DNA of 64,000 nt, from the NCBI RefSeq assembly GCF_029227915.1, contig NC_079877.1, forward strand, positions 10,727,351 through 10,791,350. The letters run 5' to 3'. Below are positions 8,711-27,460 of this stretch, piece after piece. Within the stretch, counting starts at the first letter, position 1. The number at the start of each line of letters is the position of its first letter. The stretch is from Hydractinia symbiolongicarpus (lineage: Eukaryota > Cnidaria > Hydrozoa > Anthoathecata > Hydractiniidae). Both the position numbers and the translations under genes were made by a program. Below the pieces are notes generated by a model that was given only the letters and a program-made list of their open reading frames with translations, had not been told where the DNA came from and did no database searches.

Positions 8711-9013
8711 TCACTTCTTTTTTACATTAAGAACGAGGGATAGACCCTGTTCCTCTAGGATCTCCATGGTCTCTATTATCCCCGTTAGTATGGCTTCAGG
8801 AGTGTTTAAATCTCTCTTAAAGTATCGCAGGAACTCTCTAAACGTCATGGATTCTTTCTTGGGTGGAGCTATTCCGAGCTTCCTCTCCCTCATCAGTGCA
8901 GCTAGTCTGTGACCTTGTGCAACCCTTCCCGGGTGCTTTTTGTGCACTTCAACAATTTTTTCGACGGTCTCTGTTTGTTGTTGGTTGATAATAATACTAC
9001 ACGCGCTGCTCAT
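8711..9013 (-). CDS. Basic Polinton protein with GRVAxGxRLA motif
   Basis: The frame is open from 9052, but ATG 9013 (MSSACSII) is preferred because the previous - gene ends at 8997 and a short overlap is typical here. About 100 codons. After a polar N-terminus comes HKKHPGRVAQGHRLAALMRERK, closely similar to the neighbour at 8349-8681, then FREFLRYFK and a C-terminal hydrophobic/charged helix ending in KKK. It has no clear membrane helix. Function unknown. Confidence 0.5.
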   Translation of the reverse strand: MSSACSIIINQQQTETVEKIVEVHKKHPGRVAQGHRLAALMRERKLGIAPPKKESMTFREFLRYFKRDLNTPEAILTGIIETMEILEEQGLSLVLNVKKK

Positions 9014-9503
9014 CTTTTTGTTGCTCCTCATCAATCTCTCTCTTCTCTTCAATGGACTTTGAGAGCTGGGTATGATTTATCGTGTGCGCTGCAACTGAAA
9101 AAGGCGCTAAAAATTTCCCGAATGCCGTATAGACGAGGATTCCAAGATCAGCCATGGATTCTTTTATAATAGGGTCCCCCTCTAGATCCTGGCGTATGGC
9201 CTCGGGATCATCTAAAGATACAATATTGCCGATGGCTTTAGTATACATACTTATTGCATGGGTACTGAGAGCTAAGGCAGTCTCCTGCCCTTTTTCCACC
9301 AACTTGCGTTCTGTACAGTCATTGTATATTTTCTCGATGACCTCGGGTGATGCTTTGTCCAGGAATGCCTCAGTATATTTTTTAAGCAGTAAATGTGGCT
9401 AGGTCTTTCGTATATCTTTCAATGTTTGACGTTTGTCTATTTTTTGTTCAACGGTCTCTGCTGGTGTATCTACAACATCAAAAATATCAGCTAATTCAGA
9501 CAT
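8997..9503 (-). pseudogene. Polinton helical protein with in-frame stop
   Basis: From ATG 9503 (MSELADIFDVV) the frame runs to a TAG at 9399-9401 and, still in the same frame, continues through ASPEVIEKIYNDC, MVEKGQETALALSTHAISMYTKA and a hydrophobic C-terminal half to the stop at 8997. Total about 168 codons with one nonsense codon. The same frame is also open upstream to ATG 9590, which would add an N-terminal membrane helix (LLLIAVLLPYVFIILGYL); that piece may be a separate tiny gene. The type recurs in cnidarian Polinton-type elements without a known role. Confidence 0.5.
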
Positions 9504-9649
9504 CTTTATTAATACTCGCCTATATTTCAAATAACCGAGGATGATAAAGACATAAGGTAGTAGCACTGCGATTAATAGCAATACCTCCATTTTTATTTCC
9601 AGCTTTGTGTAAAGGTAGTGTCTCACAACACCCTTAGATAAAGGTCGAA

Positions 9650-10127
9650 CTAATTTTTAATGGCGCGGCAACCCTTCTGCGGCTGCATGTTCGTATAATG
9701 TAACCGCGCGAGTTGAGTCTCTATACTAGGTGGAACACCATTTTCTTGATATTTAACCGGCACCTTATGATCGAACTCCCATTAAACTCGGTTTCCCCAG
9801 CACATCCCATCTCTAAATTGAGCTTGGATATGCCCAATAAATGTGCAGATACCGCACCCTAGGTACTCTGTGGATTCTATCTCAGTGTCATTGTTTAGAG
9901 CAGCGCGAATCCTATTTAGAATAAGGTTATGCTGATACCCAGGAAAATCACATTCCTTGCAGTGTGATCTCTCTTTTTTATGCGGGCATTTGGTACGTTG
10001 CTTTGATGCATTATGACTATCGAAGCATTTGATACATTGTTTTGTCCGTTGTCCGTCCTCCTTAATCTTAAAATTATCAAAAGATTAAGGTTTTTTACAG
10101 TTTGAACAGCATTTAGTATCCTCCATT
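9650..10127 (-). pseudogene. HNH-endonuclease-like Zn protein with two in-frame stops
   Basis: Reading from ATG 10127 gives one continuous frame of 159 codons, broken only by TAA at codon 14 and TAA just before the HNH-like segment, ending at TAG 9650-9652. The N-terminal two thirds are cysteine-rich (CCSNC, CIKC, CPH, CKEC, CGIC). The C-terminal part reads WEFDHKVPV, then YTNMQP, the spacing of a D-H...N HNH/bba-metal nuclease core preceded by zinc ribbons, as in phage and giant-virus HNH nucleases. It sits between the polymerase and the small membrane proteins. Assignment as a nuclease is an inference from motifs; continuity over 159 codons with only two stops argues for recent loss. Confidence 0.6.
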
Positions 10128-10181
10128 TTTTTTGTTGTATATACTATCAGTATATACAAACTTTGGGACAAGAGTCATCAC

Positions 10182-13100
10182 TTATAATTCTAACGGCTTT
10201 GTATGAACACCATCCTCATGTACAACACTCTTATCATAGAACGCCGATAGACCCAGCTTATTTTGCTGATACGTCACCATCCCCTGATTATATACGCGGA
10301 AGCCCACATTTTTAGCGGTATCCAGCTCTCCCTTCAGTGCTCCCATATATCTCAACCATGTCACTTCATTCTGCCTTTTGGACATACCTTTACACGAAAA
10401 CTTGGTGCCATCTTTACCTTCAACGAAATAACACTTGGCTGTTAGCGCTATCATCTTGGATCCGATGAATTCTTCTTTAAATAACCCTCCTGTTCTGCTT
10501 GAATGCTTGTCGGTAACGAGCCAATGAGCCACATCCTTATCGTACTGCTCGATTAATTCGGGATGAATAACATCACGTAGATTATCGCCAGAGATTGCAA
10601 AATAAGGACAATCGGTATCCATATACACATATTCAAAGTCTCGTCGATCTACGTATTTGTCGAGAAAATTATAGTAAAATTCTAGCATCCGCAGCTTGGC
10701 CAATTGATATACATATATACCGCATTGGTACGCCCTATTAATGGAAACGCCTTGTTTAAGCCGCCTTACTTCGTATGCCTCTCCAATCTCTTCAAGATCC
10801 TCCAAGTAAGGGCTTCTCATAGCGGCATCTACTACCTTTTCATCCTTTGTAAAAGTGGTATTGTTATGTCTCGCCAAATCCTATATCATCTTCCCGTAGA
10901 ACGAGTTCCCTTTCAATTTTGCTGTATCGCCCGCAATACGTTTATCAGGGTTCTTATCAGCTTGACGACGCGCATCCGCGTTTTCTTCCGGGAACCACGC
11001 GAATGGTTTACCCCTTGAGTATTTAAGTATTGGATAGCAAGCCGTAATCTTCAACCCATGATTAAGATACCACTTGATTAGGTCTGTACACAGCAGGGTC
11101 TTCTCCGCTTTCATCACCCCTAGGAGCTTCCTAGTACCCGGAATACGTTTTCGCCTTGTCTTGTTTAAATACTCGTGCATATGCTGAGGGATTTGATTGT
11201 CAGGGATCTCCCTGACTACAAATAACGGGGACATCTCGCTGAATTTGTCGTACAGCTCGGTAGGTACTTCAATATCAACTTGGGCAAACCCGAATAGCGA
11301 TCCATCAAGAATGTCTCCCACCAGATCATCTATTTTTTCAGCAGGGTCTGCCATTTTTATCAGCTTTTCTTTCCCACAAGGGAAGTCCTGCATCAAAGTA
11401 CTTGGGTAGAGCATGTTCGCATCATAGCCCAGTATGGTTTTGCACTTGTTTAGCGCAGTATAAATATGTGAGCGAATACCCGTCACATCCCTCTCGTGGT
11501 ACCTGCAAAATACGATCGCTGGACCACCTACCATCCCTGTTTGCAGGAGCTCATACGCCTCGTTCTTTGTACAATATTTACAATCTTTTTGAACCTCCTT
11601 GCATGCTTTGCATAAGGCTTTGGTACAACGAGCCTCACATTTATGCTTACAGGGATCACCCGGAGCATAAAGCTTTATATCCGGGTTCAACCGCAATGAT
11701 TTGTTGAGTACATACCGCATCGAAACACCCGGGATGCTAACAGCATCTTTCAAAATGTCAATTTCATCCTCATAATAAGTGTTGCGGGTCTTGTCGACGG
11801 CCTCGATAAATGAGACAACGTCAGCCATATTGTATTCGGCTAACTAATCCAGCATCGTGACGCATTCTCTTTTAAAAAACTCATTTCTGAACGTCTGGTA
11901 ATCTTCGGGTGATAGTGTATTTTTACCACTGAGTGTGCTATAAAACGCCTCATGATCGACTGGGCCAACATGGTTTAACTTTTCGTAGCAGGACAACCAC
12001 TCGTACGGGAACACGAGCTTCTCGAGATTGCAATCCGGCGATTTGCACCATTTTTCATAACTCAAGCCTGGTGCGAGGAAATTCTTAATATCGATAAATT
12101 TGAATCTCGAGGTGGTTAGAAACATGTAATCGTTGTATTTTTTCGCCACTTTGATATTATCATCATCCGCAATTCGTTCGACAAAATACCGCTTTATCAT
12201 GTTGATATCGTACTTGCCACTATTGAAACCTATCACCGTCACTTGATTTACCCATTCATGCCAAGCATTTTGAGTTTGTTCCGGGAGCATATCGAAATCA
12301 TCCGGCTTGGGATATATTAGTTCGACTTCTTGGACAATCCTTATTTGTCTCTGCTCCAGTTTCTCAACAAATATTTGCACAAGCACCTTTGGATCTTCAT
12401 TCATGATGAAGGTAGGATGTTCTTGTAGGCTATCGTGTATTGCTATGCTGACGGGTATATGCTTGGAGATATATGTTAAATCAGGCGTTTGCTGCTGGTT
12501 CAATGGTGCCAGGAGAGCCTCGAAATCAAAAAAGATGAAGTGGGGATATCCTCCAAATTCTTTTTTTTAATACCCTCTTAGCCTTGGGAGGGTTTTCTCA
12601 CTCCCATGTAGTAACCAGGTTGTAGCCTAAATTCCGAATGTGGTCCTCTTTGAATTTGGTACGATTGAAATTATTTTTATCTGCGTTGGTTCGCTGTGGT
12701 TGACATGGGCTTCCATGCCATTTACAGCCGTGGTATTCATATACTGTTTTTGTGTGAGGATCATACCCATCTACCCTATAAACTTCCTTACTACCGTCGC
12801 GTATCACACGTTCTCCCCCATGTCCACAAAGCGCATGATGTATATGTCGGCCTGTTTGCTCTGACATGGCCTCAATCCATTGACAACCCGCGTAACTGAA
12901 ACCTTTATCGCGGTAGAATACCCTCTCCGAGCTACTCTGCATCCGTTCAATCTTTTCACCTCTGTAAATAATCTTGGTCTTGATACCTTCACATTCATTC
13001 TGTTTATGTCGTGTGAGGTTCTTTGATCTGTTGAATCTTTGTGTACAAACCTCGCATTCCCAATGCTGAGTTAGTACCTCCATTTTCTTGATATAAAAAC

Positions 13101-13437
13101 AATGACCTTCCAACATACCAATATTGATCGTGTCTAAGTATTTTTTGTGTTGGCCTTGTCCGTATACGAGTCGCCATGGGGCCTTATCGGTGTTTGTTTT
13201 TGGTTCAAAGACTTTGATATAAATTTTGAATTTTTTAGCGATGCCCTCCAAATCCACGAGCCTCGTGGCACGTACCTCTTCCCTCTTTAACTTGGGTTCC
13301 TCGTAGTATTCACGAGCCAATTTGAGAGCTGGCCTTGTGAGGAACTTTTCGCACTGCTTTCGCTCTTCCCGGTAATGAACAGCTAGGCATCTCCAAAAGC
13401 ACAAGCTGTCTGTTCTCTCGTCCTTCGTGTTGGTTAT
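10182..13437 (-). pseudogene. polB: Protein-primed family B DNA polymerase of the Polinton, broken
   Basis: In gene order: an N-terminal region beginning DSLCFWRCLAV, a C2H2-like finger (CEVC...TRHKQNEC, about 13040), a nuclease-like segment (DGYDPHTKTVYEYHGCKWHG, about 12740), an exonuclease domain with FFDFEALLAP (about 12520) and GFNSGKYD (about 12220), a cysteine-rich insert (about 11570-11650), polymerase motif A YDANMLYPS (about 11420), motif B KLKGNSFYG (about 10900) and motif C YMDTDC (about 10615). The frame is broken by TGA 12598-12600, a shift in an oligo-A run near 12565, TAG 11844-11846 and TAG 10881-10883. The most N-terminal codons lie inside the right TIR, so the protein may also be N-terminally short. 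Confidence 0.9.
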
Positions 13438-13593
13438 TGGTATTTAATATTATTTTGTGTTGAAATCAGCAAATGATTTAGTTTTTACTTGTTTTGGGAT
13501 GGAGGTGGTGGTGGAAATGGTGAAAGCGGGGTTTTTGGGGGTAAAGGTGTGAAAGGAGCGAAAACCTGATTATAATCACTCCCTACTACTTCT
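13421..13593 (-). repeat. Right terminal inverted repeat of the Polinton
   Basis: Reverse complement starts AGAAGTAGTAGGG and pairs with 638-803. The inner end overlaps the N-terminal codons of the polymerase reading frame, so the gene runs directly into the repeat. CCTGGAG follows the end at 13594-13600 and also lies at 633-639 beside the left end. Confidence 0.92.
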
Positions 13594-14295
13594 CCTGGAG
13601 ACAAAGGGAGATAACTTGCCACAAACGACTGCGAAATAGTTAGTTTATTCGTTATCAACTTCTATACAAGTGATTTTATCGATGTAATATTTGATGATGT
13701 TTAGATGACCAAGGTCTATCGGAAAGGATTGATCTGTAAATCAAATTGTTGGAAAGAAGGAAAAAGAATTGGACCTTTCGAATGGGCATCGCTGCTTCTT
13801 GACTTTCTTAAATAAGGGCAGTTTCTTTAGTTTTGAAATTCCAGAAGCTATTTCCTGACAATATCCGAGAAACAGAAGCACGCACAATCTTTATAAACAA
13901 GGTCATTTGAATTCACCCTTGATTAAACTCCATACATTCAAAATATGATGTAATCCCCATTTTGTACGCTGAAATGGGGACCACCAAGCATCGATTCTTT
14001 GATTTAAATGCGAAACCCACAGACGTATCACCTGCAACGACACAAACATCTCATTACCACCGGCAAGATCTTTAAACATTTTTTTACGTATTTAAACATT
14101 TTTTACGGATTTAAACATTACTTTCATGCACTTCTCTCAGACACCGTTGAATACTGTTGTTGAGTTATTTCAGCGAGAAGAAGGAGGGCAGAGGTGTGCA
14201 GACCATTCTCACTATATTTAAGGCATTCCTATCACGGCTCACAATAAATTCATGTGATTTTTACATGAATACAGTCTAAAGAAAAACAAAACAAG
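13594..14295. other. Intergenic spacer and presumed UBXN7 promoter region
   Basis: About 700 bases separate the Polinton from the UBXN7 start codon. It contains a hairpin (CCCCATTTT...TGAAATGGGG, about 13950-13980) and three 20-base repeats beginning TTTAAACATT at about 14070-14117. GATAACTTGCCACA at 13610-13623 also occurs at 516-529 on the other side of the Polinton. No gene seen. Confidence 0.5.
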
Positions 14296-23902
<9,607 letters not shown>

Positions 23903-24073
23903 CAGTGGGAGACATATGACTTTGTTTTTCATTTTATATTTATTAACGGCGAAAGATATACCTTAAACGAAGATTATTGTGATATATAGTTTTGCGATTT
24001 GAAGGTGAAAAAAAATGATTTTGCGGCATAAATTATTGCGATTTTATCGACATTTTCAGACGTTTTTTTTCTA

Positions 24074-24079
24074 AATAAA
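24074..24079 (+). promoter_or_regulatory. Candidate polyadenylation signal of UBXN7
   Basis: AATAAA lies about 170 bases after the UBXN7 stop codon and is the first clear hexamer in the 3' flank. Confidence 0.5.
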
Positions 24080-25223
24080 GATGCTTTTCATTACTATCCC
24101 TTCATTTTATTGTATGAAATTTAACCAATTTAATAATGCGCGTTTCTTATTCCATTAAACTTAAAAGTGGTAAGATAAGATATAATATTGTCATATTTTT
24201 GGTTTCAAAAAGTCGTATTTTTTGTCAGATATATTTAATGATCTCTTTCAGAGATTTTTTAATAAAAGACAAAATCAATCTAATTTACAGGCTTCTCAAG
24301 GATTTTTTTGTGCATGGTTTCTCCACTAGGATTATGTTTTGGCTGACCATGTGTAGTTGATACTTAGGTATCTTAAAGACAAACATTCTAAAATAAAGTG
24401 TTCAAACTAATGCTTGCAGAATTTGGTCAGAAGTGTAACAACTTATTGGTTTAGTTTCTTTGGGAGCCGAATATTTTTACAGAAAACGTAGCTATTTGGA
24501 TTTCCAAATTTGAGAAAAATTGCCGTTTTTGAGAAAGACTCTACTGGAGACGATTGAGAATTCTAAAAGAGGATTTCTTACAAGAGTTTATCAAAGCCGT
24601 TTTGAGGACACCTTTGTCCCCAAGGTTGTTTGTCTTTTTGATATGAGAGAAGGTGATCTCTCATATCAAGAAGGCAAGAACCCTGAGGATGAGGGTGGTT
24701 TTGTAGTAACAAAGGAATAATTTTGGAAATTGTTTTATCGATTGAAGACCACGATGGGACAGAAAGCCCCCCTAGGGTTATCTATTAACTACATACGCAG
24801 GTCTATGACAGGCCATCTAAAATGTGATCAGGTGTGATCATAGGAAAGGGAGGTATTACGCACCACGTAGATACGCGTTTTCCTCAACTTTTATCAGTCT
24901 AGAATAATACGCGAGAACGAGTATAAGAGTAAAAAATTGTCAGTTCTCAATAACTGGTGTAAGGACAAACGTTTTAGTTTTAAAAGTAAAAGGATTTAAA
25001 AGAATAAACAGGAGCGATTTATTGATTCAAACGATTTCGTCTGAATTCCCACAACGCTGGCTGAGATAGTGCGTGGTTTAGATGGGCTTTGAAAAAGTCG
25101 TTAATAAAAAAAGACGAGAAAAAATTTTTTAACTGACAGCATCTTCATGTAACACACACGAATTTATAATAAAATATACATCTTAAACTGGTTACTTAAC
25201 TTACTAAAAATCATACATAGAAA
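24080..25223. other. Intergenic region between convergent UBXN7 and TMEM164
   Basis: It contains a foldback repeat at about 24600-24712. The rest is AT-rich unique-looking sequence with short open frames lacking any family feature. Both flanking genes end here, so it should contain their 3' untranslated regions. Confidence 0.5.
24600..24712. repeat. Foldback repeat with 12-bp perfect core arms
   Basis: TTGATATGAGAG (24638-24649) and CTCTCATATCAA (24658-24669) pair exactly. Complementarity extends imperfectly outwards through ACCTTTGTCCCCAAGG on the left and CCCTGAGGATGAGGGT on the right, giving a hairpin of about 110 bases. It resembles a very short MITE; an open frame crossing it is not considered a gene. 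Confidence 0.55.
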
Positions 25224-27460
25224 TCATTTGTTTTTATTCTCATCCAAAAATGTCTCCACATAAAATTTGGTTTCTTTTTCCGGTTTATCTTTCGGTTTGC
25301 GAATATCTTTTAGCTTTAAGCCAGCATATACTAAGAACGTATATACTTTACCGAATAACAAAATAAGAAGTTGTTGATGAACCATAGCAAACCATCGATA
25401 GTTAGGTCCATAAAAAGGATCAGAGATAGCTGGACATAGCATGTTATTTAAGTTGACCAAAGTAAGCTAAAAGAAAGCATCAAATCTAGGATAGTCATAA
25501 GAAAAAATCCACAGAAATTTGCTCGTTGTATATACTATCCGCATCCTTATTCGGCTGTTTACATGCAGGGTTTCAAAAGCTGCGATGCAACCATTTTGCG
25601 TAAAACAACGGCTATTACTACACATAAGGCTACCCATACCCATACCAAGCGAGATTACCCGCGGGGATAATTCATGAAATATGCCTTTACTGCTATGTAG
25701 GTTTGGTTTCACTTACCATGCCGATGGATTGCAGCACGTAATACATATAAAATCCAAATAAAGGGATAGTCAGTAAGACCCAGCTATAATCTTTTAACGG
25801 CTCACATCTATAGGCACCTAGGCGTAAAACAACAACAATAAATTAATTATTCTTTTCACTGGGTAAAAGCAATAAACAACTTTTTCAGGAAACAGAGTTT
25901 TCTACAAGTACGAAAAAAAATTCTAAATGCTAATTGATACTGGTATTTAATTTCGCAGATCGAAATTTAAAGGATTGATTTCGCAGGAGATTTTTTTGCA
26001 ATCATCTGCGAAAATCACATCATTTGCATTATTTATCGCGACAGAGCAAATATAAAATTTTTCGCGAATGGCATATGTAAGTCTGTTTCGCGGATGCTGA
26101 ATCTCACGAATTTCGCATAAAAACGTCAATTCTGCAAAAATAAGCGCCATCAGAGCAGAGTATGATACTCAACCAGAATCACAAAAGTTTAGAATGCACT
26201 CACCACCAGTGTGTATCAAGTAAGGTGGAACGACAAACGTGATTAAAAAATGTTGCAGCCAATATATCATTTGCTCGCCAGGTTTCTGTAATATAAGAAA
26301 GCAACGAGTGTAAACCAAGACGTTATAAAGGCCGCAGACGTGAATCAAAAGCTTCAAATATAGCGGGCGTAAATCAAACCGTACAAAGTAGAGCGGGCGT
26401 GAATCAAAAGCTTCAAATATAGCGGGCGAATCAAACCGTACAAAGTAGAGCGGGCGTGAATCAAAAGCTTCAAATATAGCGGGCGTAAATCAAACTGTAC
26501 AAAGTAGAGCGGGCGTGAATCAAAAGCTTCAAATATAGCGGGCGTAAATCAAGCCGTACAAAATAGAGGGGGCGTGAATCACTCAAACACATGAATAATA
26601 AAATAATAAATAAAATAAAAGTCATGAAAACGAGGCTAGAACTCACCTCACGTGTATTAAGAATAGGAAAAACGAAAGCTAAGAAACATCCAAACAGCAG
26701 ATGTATGTGGACTCTGAAAGAAAGAAGAACGATAACATATTTCACATATTTTACATGCTTTTCTATTTTCTAAACCAAACAAAGTCTTAGTAGAAACTGC
26801 TATATGATAGCGCACATTTTAACAGCTTTATTTTCAACATTAGCACGGACAATTAATAGAAGTATACAGATCAAGAAAACCAGAAAACATACACAAGTTT
26901 TCACGTGGTCACACTCACCTAAATATAGCAGTACATCTTCTACTAGGTTCAGCGCTAAGTAGATACAACTAAAAAAAAAAGTTTTGGTAAAATTATAACT
27001 AGGTGAACACATGCAAAAACGATCGTTTCGTCAAAAAAAAAGGTCTGTGCACGAGGTTGTTTACACGACGAAATACACTTACTTGAATAGCAGTGATCAC
27101 GTGACAAGGATTCAACAAATATATCCAAGACTCTGAAGCTATTTTGTAACCAATTTCTATGCCCAAAATAACTGATAAAATTATTAGTAAAAATTTACGG
27201 AAGCCGACAATCCTTTGCGCTGTTTTCTTCTGGCACATACTCATGATTTCCCATTCTTTTGGTAATGATAAATTTCGTAAAACTCTCGGCGCGATAAACA
27301 GACCAGCGAGTAAAGTGAACACACAGGTATCCAAAAGTCTTTGTTTAAACGTCAAAAAATCGTAACAGTCCACACCACCGTTACCGGCCAGAGTGTGATC
27401 CACTCCGCGAATACTTGTCAATAAGAATTCCTGTATGGAGTGCCAGCCTGGTATGTTCAT
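25224..27460 (-). CDS. TMEM164: Transmembrane protein 164, 6 coding exons
   Basis: Exons in transcript order: 27460-27083, 26968-26919, 26713-26647, 26285-26204, 25817-25717, 25466-25224. All have GT-AG borders and phases join to 306 aa; the human protein is similar in length. Landmarks: GVDHTLAGNGGVDCYDF near the N-terminus, several membrane helices, the conserved LLNPCH (Cys119-His120), FPILNTR, YWLQHFLI, and close to the C-terminus VNLNNMLCPAISDPFYGP, a near-invariant TMEM164 signature. TMEM164 is a multipass membrane acyltransferase reported to make polyunsaturated ether phospholipids and to influence ferroptosis and autophagosome formation; the NPCH cysteine is the likely catalytic residue. 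It is convergent with UBXN7. Confidence 0.95.
26341..26580. repeat. 60-bp minisatellite in a TMEM164 intron
   Basis: Four head-to-tail copies of an about 60-base unit containing AGCGGGCGTGAATCAAAAGC and AAATCAAACCGTACAAAG. Copies differ by single substitutions and one short deletion. It lies in the intron between exons 3 and 4 (26286-26646). The unit itself has two similar halves, each starting GCGGGCGT. Confidence 0.9.

Larger units (their letters stand above)
638..13593. mobile_element. Degenerate Polinton/Maverick (adintovirus-like) DNA element
   Basis: A roughly 13-kb unit is bounded by inverted repeats (638-803 and 13421-13593) that begin AG and end CT, as reported for Polintons. Inside are the hallmark genes: protein-primed family B DNA polymerase (-), rve/DDE integrase (+), a P-loop ATPase (-) and a putative jelly-roll capsid protein (+), plus small membrane and coiled-coil proteins. 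CCTGG lies directly outside both ends (633-637 and 13594-13598); Polintons normally make 6-bp duplications, so this is a 5-7 bp match with an uncertain boundary. The interior is visibly less AT-rich than the flanks. Polymerase, integrase, capsid, ATPase, HNH and several small genes are all broken, so the copy is inferred to be dead or at best mobilised in trans. Confidence 0.93.

Noticed and set aside
26341-26580. CRISPR-like array
   Set aside because: The units are contiguous near-identical 60-mers without unique spacers, in a eukaryotic intron.
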